Assembly: GCA_002311835.1 (NCBI GenBank)
Contig: DBZY01000076.1
Location: 39,330 to 64,827, forward strand
Reading direction: 5' to 3'
DNA from: Proteobacteria bacterium UBA1148
Lineage (GTDB): Bacteria; Pseudomonadota; Gammaproteobacteria; Steroidobacterales; Rariloculaceae
Length of the DNA stretch: 25,498 nt
A model generated the notes under the pieces. The model was not told the DNA's origin, searched no databases, and saw only the letters and a list, made by a program, of their open reading frames with translations. Within the stretch, counting starts at the first letter, position 1. The number at the start of each line of letters is the position of its first letter. Position numbers and translations under genes: made by a program. Below, one piece after another: positions 8,062-14,815 of the stretch.

Positions 8062-9312
8062 ATGTCAAAGAATAACGGTCAGTCTCACCAAGTAATAGGC
8101 ACAAATCGGCGCAAGTTTCTTCGTTTCCTTGCTGGTACACCGGTTTTGGCAGGATCCGGAATGATTCCCTTTTTGAGTGAAAAACTTCTGGCAGCCGATG
8201 AACTGCCGGCTGAACTCATCAATGCGGCAGAAGAGGCCTTGAATGTCTTTGACTTCGAGCCAGTTGCCAAGAATCGGATGCTGCCTGCTCATTACGGTTA
8301 TACGGTTTCTGGCACAGATAGTGACGAAACTTTGCTGGCGAACCGTGAGGGCTTCAAACGGTTCCGAATTCGGGTTCGACGGATGGTCGATATCCGTAAC
8401 CCTGATACCTCGACGAGCGTCTTTGGCATTCCCTGGGAGACCCCCATCGCGTTGGCGCCAGTGGGGGGGCAGGCGAAGTACCACCCTGATGGTGAGATTG
8501 CGTCGGCTAGGGGTGCAAGGTCAGGTGGCCACACCCAGATCTTATCGACTGCAACAAGTCAGGCTGTGGAGGACGTTACTGCCGCCCGGGGTGCGCCGAT
8601 CTGGTTCCAGCTTTATCCCTCTAATTATTGGCATATTGCCGAAGGGTTAGTTAAACGTGCAGAGCAAGCCGGGTGCCCAGTTGTGGCTGTCACGGTGGAC
8701 CGTGCCTCACCGCGCAATATGGAAACTTTTCAACGTTATGTACGTTCGGATTCAACGGATTGCAGCCTTTGTCATGTCGAAGGGGCCTCGCCTCAGGTGA
8801 GGTTACGGGATAGAGCTATGTGGACCGACATCGATCTAACCGGTGTTGAGAGCACACAGGCATCTGGACTAACTTGGGATTTTGTAGAGCGCCTAAAATC
8901 CATAACGTCTATGCAGGTTGTGCTCAAGGGTATTGTGACTGCTGAGGATGCGAGGCTCTGTCTTCAGCACGGTGTCGACGGGATCATTGTCTCTAATCAT
9001 GGTGGTCGGTCAGAGGCGAGTGGGCGTTCGACTATAGAGAGTTTGCCTGAGATTGTTGCAGCCGTGGGGGGCAGGGTTCCTGTTCTGGTTGACGGAGGCT
9101 TTCGCCGGGGGACGGATATTTTTAAAGCTCTGGCGCTCGGTGCCGACGCTGTGTGCGTCGGAAGACCTTATGTTTACGGTTTAGGGGCTTTTGGGCAAGC
9201 TGGTGTCGAGAAGGTTCTCAGTATCCTGCGAGCAGAATTTCGCCGAGTCATGCAAGAAGCGGGGGTAACGTCTGTATCGCAAATCAACAGTGCCTATATT
9301 GAGCAAGTTTGA
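8062..9312 (+). CDS. Tat-exported FMN-dependent alpha-hydroxy-acid dehydrogenase with internal CxxCH
   Basis: A 416-residue member of the glycolate oxidase / lactate / mandelate dehydrogenase family, which oxidises 2-hydroxy acids to 2-keto acids. GGGGGAG lies about 7 nt before the ATG. The N-terminus has a twin-arginine signal, NRRKFLRFLAG, predicting periplasmic export of the folded flavoprotein. The active-site set is intact: a tyrosine in AHYGYT, tyrosine in WFQLYP, D213 in VAVTVDR, K289 in VVLKGI, and H313 plus R316 in SNHGGR. K289 and H313 are 24 residues apart, as in glycolate oxidase. Unusual is CSLCH (C234, C237, H238), in the variable segment corresponding to the active-site loop 4, which is the membrane segment in membrane-bound mandelate dehydrogenases. 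Because the enzyme should be exported, a covalent c-type haem there is possible but unproven. The FAD-haem lipoprotein gene follows after 19 bp. Confidence 0.93.
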   Translation: MSKNNGQSHQVIGTNRRKFLRFLAGTPVLAGSGMIPFLSEKLLAADELPAELINAAEEALNVFDFEPVAKNRMLPAHYGYTVSGTDSDETLLANREGFKRFRIRVRRMVDIRNPDTSTSVFGIPWETPIALAPVGGQAKYHPDGEIASARGARSGGHTQILSTATSQAVEDVTAARGAPIWFQLYPSNYWHIAEGLVKRAEQAGCPVVAVTVDRASPRNMETFQRYVRSDSTDCSLCHVEGASPQVRLRDRAMWTDIDLTGVESTQASGLTWDFVERLKSITSMQVVLKGIVTAEDARLCLQHGVDGIIVSNHGGRSEASGRSTIESLPEIVAAVGGRVPVLVDGGFRRGTDIFKALALGADAVCVGRPYVYGLGAFGQAGVEKVLSILRAEFRRVMQEAGVTSVSQINSAYIEQV

Positions 9313-9331
9313 TTTTGGAGGAGAAGAACTC

Positions 9332-11092
9332 GTGAAACAGTTCAGAATAATGGGAGCTCTGTTCACACTTTCACTGGTGTCCTGTGGCCAGTCAGAAACG
9401 GAGCAAGCAATGCTTGACGCCGAAGCGATTGTCGTCGGTGCTGGTATCGCAGGCCTTTCAGCTGCAGTCGAGATGGGACGTGATGGTGTAGACGTTTTGG
9501 TGCTCGACATGAATTCGGTGATAGGTGGACATGCTGTGATGGCGGGTGGTTTTGCTATCGTGGATACGCCTATCCAGGAAAGAAACGGTTTTACAGACTC
9601 TCCAGAGTTGGCTTACGCTGATTGGATGGAGTGGACAGAGGATGGAAATCCGGATTGGATACGTTACTACGCAGAAAATTCCCGAGAGATGATCTACGAC
9701 TGGACTGCGGAGATGGGAGCCGAATTTGTACGCGTCGCTGGAGGCTACGAGAATAGCGTACCAAGGTTTCACTTCACCCCACGAGGTGCACTTGACGTTG
9801 TATTAGCTCTCTATAGAACGGCGCTAGAGCTGCCAAGTGTTTTTTTTCAGTGGAACGAAAATGTTGAAAGTTTGCTCGTAGAGGATGGAGTTGTTACCGG
9901 TGTGGTAGTTCGCAATGTACGCACCAATGTAGAGCAGACACTCTATGCTCAGCATGTTGTACTCGCTACCGGTGGTTTTGAGGGTAATTTGGACCGGGTT
10001 CTTCAAAACTGGCGGACCGACTTACCAAAGCCTGATCGTCTACTGTTGGGGGCTTCCATTCATGCAACAGGTACCGGTCACGATCTGGCAGAGGACGCCG
10101 GCGCAGGGCTTACCTGGATGAATCGCCATTACATTTACACCAATGGCATGGTGGATCCTAGAGATCCTGAACAAACGCTCGCAATCACTGCTGGCAACGA
10201 AAACGCAATATGGCTTAATACATATGGCCAACGTTTTACTAATGAGACAGGGTTTGATAAGACGATTCTTGGAGATTTACTTAACCAGGATTCGACGTAT
10301 TACTGGGCAGTTTTTGATGAGTCTTCACGGGATGTGTTGTCGATGCGGGGACGGGAGTGGATCAAAAACCACGAAGAAGGGCATCCAGTTCTCGACGATC
10401 CAAATGCGGCCCACAAGGCAGAATCGCTACAGGAGCTAGCGTCCATGACTAACCTGTCTCCTACCGCGTTACTTAGCAGCGTTGAGCGGTTTAACTCACT
10501 GATTGATGCGGGTAAAGATGAGGACTTTGACCGTTTTTCTTCAGCTGGTGAGGCACCTCCAAAGATCGAACAACCTCCCTTTTACGCAATACAATTTTTC
10601 CCGATGCCCAGAAAGAGCATGGGAGGTGTGGCTATTGATATGCAAGCTAGAGCTCTGACTGCTGCCGGTGAGGTAGTGCCTGGGCTTTATGCTGTCGGTG
10701 AGTTAACCGGTAGCGTTGGTATTAATGGTACTCACGGCATGGATGGGATGTTTCTTGGTCCGGCGCTCGTAACTGGTCGGGTGGCAGGGCGCACAATTGC
10801 TGATGTTCACATCTCCAGTGAAAATCCACTAGATATATCGACGAGACCACCTGAGCAATCTCTACCAGATGCTGTGAACTGGAGTGCGTCGCTAACATCC
10901 GAAGATCTGAGGTCTTTATTGGCGATTGAGAGAGAGGGTTATTGGCATTTTCAGGTATCCCATGAGCTAGCATTAGAATGGCAATATGAGTGTACCCTGT
11001 GCCATTCAGCTCAGGTACCGTTCTATCCTGTTAACAGCACACAAAGTAAGTTGGCCCAGAGCCAAGTGTGCGGAAATTGTCACGGTCGGTAA
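9332..11092 (+). CDS. Lipoprotein FAD-dependent oxidoreductase (fumarate-reductase flavoprotein-like) with C-terminal diheme tail
   Basis: A 586-residue protein starting at GTG 9332, chosen because GGAGGAG (9317-9323) sits 8 nt upstream. Residues 1-18 form a lipoprotein signal with LVSC (C18). The FAD-binding fold begins with VVGAGIAGLSAAVE and ends with the GLYAVGELTG segment of the FAD_binding_2 family. The tail has two c-type haem motifs, CTLCH (554-558) and CGNCH (580-584), only four residues from the end. In flavocytochrome c fumarate reductases, catalytic residues lie in HTMGG and NRLGG; here these are KSMGG and NGTHGMDG. The usual fumarate chemistry is therefore unlikely and the substrate is unknown. 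It lies 19 bp after the FMN dehydrogenase gene. A lipid-anchored, periplasmic electron carrier or dehydrogenase is the likeliest role. Confidence 0.92.
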   Translation: MKQFRIMGALFTLSLVSCGQSETEQAMLDAEAIVVGAGIAGLSAAVEMGRDGVDVLVLDMNSVIGGHAVMAGGFAIVDTPIQERNGFTDSPELAYADWMEWTEDGNPDWIRYYAENSREMIYDWTAEMGAEFVRVAGGYENSVPRFHFTPRGALDVVLALYRTALELPSVFFQWNENVESLLVEDGVVTGVVVRNVRTNVEQTLYAQHVVLATGGFEGNLDRVLQNWRTDLPKPDRLLLGASIHATGTGHDLAEDAGAGLTWMNRHYIYTNGMVDPRDPEQTLAITAGNENAIWLNTYGQRFTNETGFDKTILGDLLNQDSTYYWAVFDESSRDVLSMRGREWIKNHEEGHPVLDDPNAAHKAESLQELASMTNLSPTALLSSVERFNSLIDAGKDEDFDRFSSAGEAPPKIEQPPFYAIQFFPMPRKSMGGVAIDMQARALTAAGEVVPGLYAVGELTGSVGINGTHGMDGMFLGPALVTGRVAGRTIADVHISSENPLDISTRPPEQSLPDAVNWSASLTSEDLRSLLAIEREGYWHFQVSHELALEWQYECTLCHSAQVPFYPVNSTQSKLAQSQVCGNCHGR

Positions 11093-11113
11093 TCGATGTG
11101 TTGCTTGTTAGTC

Positions 11114-11194
11114 TCTCAGGCAGCTAACCCGGCAGTTCTAGACTAAGCGCATTCAAACTATAGGAGAAACTGCAGCAGTTCTTGCTGCCTGAGA
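11114..11194. repeat. Long-range inverted repeat with a competing internal hairpin
   Basis: TCTCAGGCAGC (11114-11124) and GCTGCCTGAGA (11184-11194) are perfect 11-bp reverse complements. A second stem, GCAGCA (11172-11177) with TGCTGC (11183-11188), uses part of the same right arm, so the two structures exclude each other. It lies just after the FAD-haem gene and at the start of a possible small ORF. No T-run follows, so it is not a standard terminator. Confidence 0.6.
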
Positions 11195-11244
11195 CTGGGG
11201 ATTTCCTTGAATACCTGGCGGGAGACAACGCGCGGGAAGCTATT

Positions 11245-11394
11245 ATGGATCAGAGAATTTGCTCCATGAAGATAGAATGCCTCATGGAAGAGTTCCCTCC
11301 AGATAAAGTTCCCTCGGAGATACGGATGGCTCTCTTCGACATAGAGGGATGTGTGCGCGAACGCGTACGGGAGCGCGTGTTGGATGAGCTATAA
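11245..11394 (+). CDS. Possible small acidic protein of unknown function
   Basis: I do not recognise this gene. An open frame of 49 residues runs from ATG 11245; an in-frame TTG at 11182 would give 70 residues, but that start lies inside a hairpin. A weak GGGAAG precedes the ATG. The product is charged (for example EEFPPDKVPSEIR and CVRERVRERVLDEL), with two or three cysteines and a likely helical C-terminus. It shows no signal peptide or membrane segment. It sits in the 347-bp gap between the FAD-haem gene and the convergent TonB-receptor gene and would follow the former on the same strand. The amino-acid make-up looks protein-like, but this could still be chance or a remnant. Confidence 0.35.
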   Translation: MDQRICSMKIECLMEEFPPDKVPSEIRMALFDIEGCVRERVRERVLDEL

Positions 11395-11439
11395 ACTCTT
11401 CCACCAGCTTGATAGCACGTTCCTTATAGTCGGGATTGC

Positions 11440-13710
11440 TTAAAAGGTCATTCTAAGGCCGAGCCACGCAGCGCGTGGCGCACCTGGTGAGAGAAACCGG
11501 TTATTTTTGAAGTTTTCACCAAGGACCTCACTGGGTTCACCGAAGAGACCGAACGTCTCATATTTCTCATCAAGTAAGTTATTCATCGCCAAAAAGAATA
11601 TTGTGCCTTCATTTAATCGGTATTCAAGACGCGCATTGATCACCATATATGGTGTGGTTTTTTCCATTAGATTGCTTTCATCGCCTCTTAGATATTGACC
11701 AGAAGTTGCCAGTAGATCACCGTTAATACTGAATTTTTCGGTTACTGAGATCTGCCCACCCACCTTGAGCAGGTGGTCAGGAATTAGCGGTAGTCTGTCT
11801 CCCGGTTTGACAGACATTCTGCCTTCTATGGCAGCGGGGTTGTTGGGGCTCGGAACGGCAAAATTTTCTCTGAAGACGGCTTTTAGGTAAGAGTAGTTCG
11901 CAAACCAATTGATCTGCTGGGTCGGTTGGTTATTAATGCTCAGTTCTAGGCCTTTGCGCTGTGTTTGACCAACGTTGTCGAAGAATCCCTCATTAGTTAG
12001 GGTGCCAGCGCTAATAAAAAGGATATCGTTGCTATTGGTGGTGAGAAATGTACCAGCACTCCAATTGCCCCCAGTCCATATTCCTCTGATACCTACCTCG
12101 TAGGTTTTGGCAATCACCTGTGCTAGAGGCGGGTCTGCAAGAAAGGCATTAGGTAGTCGGCAAGGATCATTCTCATCGGCACATGTCAGCTCAACTGGTG
12201 ATGGGGCACGGTTAGACTCACTGTAGCTTGCAAAGAATGTTTTATTTTCGGTAAATCTATAGGTTAGTCCCAGGGCCGGGTTGAATCGTTCAAATTCATG
12301 ATTTCCGCTAAGAGCTGTCCCAAGTTGGTCCCTAAGATTGATTCTAGTGCGGTTGTAACGACCCGATATGGTTATAGCCATGGCATCGGATGCGGAGAAT
12401 ATGTCTGAAAAGTAAAGACTTGCATTCTCGTTGTTAGTTTTTAGCCGAGTGAAGGAATCTCCCACGAAAAAACCACTGGGAATGGCCTTACGGGTTGCGT
12501 CAAGACTGCCAAGCTCTAAGTTTGAAAGGAACTCAATATTGCTTTTATCATGGCCAATTCCAACTATGAACTGATTTTCCCGATCAACTAGAGTTGTTTC
12601 CCAGTCAAGCTGTAGGCTGATGCCAAATCCATTTTGTTCAAGATTCGTTCGGTTGATGGTTGCGCCTTCCACATTTTCATTTATGGGAACCGGAATCCCT
12701 GAAAGATCAAGAACAATTTCTTCATCACCGTTTTCTATGCGGCAGATTAAGTGTGGGCTGCTTTCGCATTCTTCAAAGTCAGAGTCATCCCCATTGTGGG
12801 TTACGGTATCGCTGTGACGCGCATAGACATTGCCGGTCAGCGATAATTGGTCTGAGATTGTGTGGCTTATCCCTGTAATTATTTGAGTTAGTTTGCCCTG
12901 TGTGCGGTCAGGTCTAGTAAAGATTTCTTGTCTATCGGTTGAGAGTAATTCAATTGGAGCAGCGCCATTACCGACCAGATCCGTGTCTATGAGACTCAGA
13001 CTAGTATCGATTCGTGTTTGATCCAATTGCCATGTTAATTTGGAGAAAAGCTGTGTGGCATCGGTGGGAGAAAAATTTCTCCAGCCATCTTCTTCCAGGT
13101 GTGAGGCTGTTACGAAGTAGCCTAAATCATCGCTTACTTGTCCACCTGTCTCCGCTTCTACCTTTATTCTGGAAAAAGACCCCCCAAGAATTGCTACCGA
13201 GTTGCTCTGATGAGTAAAGCCATCCTTAGTTCGAATCGAGATGGCTCCGCCGAGCGCATTCAGGCCGAACAAAGGATTCGAACCAGGTATTAAGTGAATG
13301 GTATCGATAGCTGATTGAGGTATCAAAGCCCAATTCACCGTATCGCCAAATGGTTCGTTGATTCGAACAGCATCTTGGTACACGGCAATACCCTGTGGTA
13401 GTCCCAATAATGGGGAGCCAACGAATCCTCGGTAACGAATATCTGGTTGCAAGGGATTATTTTGCGCCTCGTTTATGGAAACGCTGACGAAAGTACGGTT
13501 GATGAAGTCCGTCAGGTCGAGTGCGCCACGTTCACGAAGATCTTCGGATGTTGCTATTTGTGTATTTGACGCAATTCTGTCAACGTCTAAACCCAGTCCT
13601 AGCGGTGTTGTTCCAACAACCTCCACTGTCTCAAGCAGTTGCTGACCGACCACATGCGTATCACAACTGCACAATACAGCGAATAACACACAGCGCAGAT
13701 GGAGGCTCAT
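11440..13710 (-). CDS. TonB-dependent outer-membrane receptor, probably iron-related
   Basis: A 756-residue receptor. A signal peptide of about 23 residues (ending near HVVGQ) is followed by LETVEVVG, a plausible TonB box. The plug domain (about 45-160) has DIRYRGFVGSPLLGLPQG, DAVRINEPFGDTVNW and GSNPLFGLNALGGAISIRT. The remaining 590 or so residues are beta-strand-rich barrel, ending in AAWLGLRMTF with the terminal phenylalanine needed for outer-membrane assembly. There is no N-terminal signalling extension. It takes up a ligand using TonB-ExbBD energy. The ligand is not readable, but a Fur-like element in the divergent promoter shared with bfd points to iron or a ferric chelate. The leader between that element and the start is about 200 nt, long for this type of gene. 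I found no cobalamin riboswitch in it. Confidence 0.95.
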   Translation of the reverse strand: MSLHLRCVLFAVLCSCDTHVVGQQLLETVEVVGTTPLGLGLDVDRIASNTQIATSEDLRERGALDLTDFINRTFVSVSINEAQNNPLQPDIRYRGFVGSPLLGLPQGIAVYQDAVRINEPFGDTVNWALIPQSAIDTIHLIPGSNPLFGLNALGGAISIRTKDGFTHQSNSVAILGGSFSRIKVEAETGGQVSDDLGYFVTASHLEEDGWRNFSPTDATQLFSKLTWQLDQTRIDTSLSLIDTDLVGNGAAPIELLSTDRQEIFTRPDRTQGKLTQIITGISHTISDQLSLTGNVYARHSDTVTHNGDDSDFEECESSPHLICRIENGDEEIVLDLSGIPVPINENVEGATINRTNLEQNGFGISLQLDWETTLVDRENQFIVGIGHDKSNIEFLSNLELGSLDATRKAIPSGFFVGDSFTRLKTNNENASLYFSDIFSASDAMAITISGRYNRTRINLRDQLGTALSGNHEFERFNPALGLTYRFTENKTFFASYSESNRAPSPVELTCADENDPCRLPNAFLADPPLAQVIAKTYEVGIRGIWTGGNWSAGTFLTTNSNDILFISAGTLTNEGFFDNVGQTQRKGLELSINNQPTQQINWFANYSYLKAVFRENFAVPSPNNPAAIEGRMSVKPGDRLPLIPDHLLKVGGQISVTEKFSINGDLLATSGQYLRGDESNLMEKTTPYMVINARLEYRLNEGTIFFLAMNNLLDEKYETFGLFGEPSEVLGENFKNNRFLSPGAPRAAWLGLRMTF

Positions 13711-13916
13711 TACTTCAACCTTAGTTCAAAGCATTAGCGTTAGCAGAGATCTGAGACATCTGGGCGTGAGGATCTAGGTATATGACGTGCGTCGTTTTGG
13801 GGAATCACCACAGGTGAAATACCAGAGGGCTAGATGGGTTTTTAGAAAGCGCATAAGGTTAGAGCCTTATATGAGATCTCCATAACCATAAATAACAATA
13901 GGTTAGAAACTCTATA

Positions 13917-13953
13917 GCGAATCATTATCAAACGCAATTGACAATCATTCGCG
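13917..13953. promoter_or_regulatory. Fur-like operator between the TonB-receptor gene and bfd (copy 1)
   Basis: A 37-bp element with outer GCGAAT and ATTCGC arms as an inverted repeat. It contains two overlapping 7-1-7 Fur-like sites: AGCGAAT-C-ATTATCA (right half matches the Fur consensus perfectly) and TGACAAT-C-ATTCGCG (left half 6 of 7). TTGACA at 13938-13943 could be a -35 for bfd, though no good -10 is visible. It matches copy 2 at 33 of 37 positions. Regulation by Fur is inferred. Confidence 0.7.
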
Positions 13954-13973
13954 TTTGCGGCAGGATTCGGTAC

Positions 13974-14177
13974 ATGTACGTATGTGTCTGCAATGGACAT
14001 AGTGATCGGGATATCCGACGGGCTGCTGAGTCAGGTGTTCGGTGTACGCGCACTATCTATGAGCAATTGGGTAAGCCAATTCGTTGTGGCCGGTGTATAC
14101 AAACGGCAGATCGGCTAGTGCAGGAGGTTCACGCTTCGACCTTGGACAGCCTTGAACCCGCAAGCTCCAGGGGTTGA
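13974..14177 (+). CDS. bfd: Bacterioferritin-associated ferredoxin (BFD-like [2Fe-2S] protein)
   Basis: A 67-residue protein matching the usual length of Bfd. The start at 13974 gives the family's typical beginning, MYVCVCNG; a longer TTG-start frame would run back into the operator. The [2Fe-2S] cysteines are C4, C6, C38 and C41 (CVC and RCGRC), in the order expected for the BFD fold. In known systems Bfd docks on bacterioferritin and passes electrons in to release stored iron, mainly under iron limitation. The bfr gene is convergent, 32 bp away. The Fur-like element directly upstream fits repression when iron is plentiful. The C-terminal tail (about 50-67) is not conserved in a way I recognise. 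Confidence 0.93.
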   Translation: MYVCVCNGHSDRDIRRAAESGVRCTRTIYEQLGKPIRCGRCIQTADRLVQEVHASTLDSLEPASSRG

Positions 14178-14209
14178 TTCTAATGAGTTACCCAAAAGCG
14201 GAGGAACTG

Positions 14210-14686
14210 CTAGTCAGCTGGGGCACTTTGTAACTGTACATAGTTTTCTAAGCCCATCCGTTTTACCAGGTCGAACTGCTCCTCTAGCCAATCTATGTGA
14301 TCTTCTTCACTCTTGAGGATGTCTTCTAGTAGCTGACGGGAGACAAAGTCAGCTTTGTTCTCGCATAGGGTGATGCCATTTTTAAGTGCGGGAAGAGCTT
14401 GTTGCTCAAGTGTTAGGTCGCACTCAAGTATTTCTTTGACATCCTCACCGATCAGTAACTTGCCTAAATTCTGGAGATTTGGCAGCCCCTCTAAGAACAG
14501 GATACGTTCTACCAACACATCGGCATGATGCATCTCATCTATAGATTCTTTGTGCTCATACTCGGCGAGCTTCGTCACGCCCCAGTTTTTGAGCATTCTG
14601 GAATGCAGGAAATATTGATTGATTGCAATAAGTTCGTTATAGAGAACTTTATTGAGTGCTTCTATTATCTGGGTATGACCTTTCAT
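14210..14686 (-). CDS. bfr: Bacterioferritin
   Basis: A 158-residue bacterioferritin that stores iron in a 24-subunit shell. The ferroxidase ligands are all present at canonical positions: E18, E51, H54, E94, E127 and H130. The haem-binding methionine M52 is present in IDEMHHAD, so this subunit should bind inter-subunit haem. A purine-rich GAGAG stretch precedes the ATG. It is convergent with bfd (32 bp between stops) and divergent from the cyclase-family gene across 129 bp that contains the second Fur-like element. In several bacteria bfr is expressed when iron is plentiful, so how this element acts on it is not obvious. Confidence 0.97.
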   Translation of the reverse strand: MKGHTQIIEALNKVLYNELIAINQYFLHSRMLKNWGVTKLAEYEHKESIDEMHHADVLVERILFLEGLPNLQNLGKLLIGEDVKEILECDLTLEQQALPALKNGITLCENKADFVSRQLLEDILKSEEDHIDWLEEQFDLVKRMGLENYVQLQSAPAD

Positions 14687-14757
14687 TTTTTGCTTCTCTC
14701 TTCAAGGTGAATCGAGCCGTACATAGGATTATCATAACAATAACGTAAATTTTTAGA

Positions 14758-14794
14758 GTGAATCTTTATCAAACGCAATTAACAATCATTCACG
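14758..14794. promoter_or_regulatory. Fur-like operator between bfr and the cyclase gene (copy 2)
   Basis: A near-identical copy of the element at 13917-13953 (33 of 37 bases). It has the same central run (TATCAAACGCAATT) and outer arms GTGAAT and ATTCAC. The similarity continues outward on the bfr side, where both copies have an ATAACAATA word about 20 nt away. It starts 22 nt before the cyclase start codon, overlapping its expected promoter. Control of both flanking genes is inferred. Confidence 0.65.
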
Positions 14795-14815
14795 TATTTT
14801 AAGGAAGCGAATGTC

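Noticed and set aside
7616..8095. A 159-codon plus-strand frame overlapping the TctC gene start and the FMN gene start.
   Set aside because: It lies mostly antisense to the TctC coding region, has no ribosome site and its product shows no family features.
13711..13916. Possible cobalamin riboswitch in the long leader of the TonB-receptor gene.
   Set aside because: I looked for the conserved B12-box words on the minus strand and did not find them; the Fur-like element is a better explanation of regulation.
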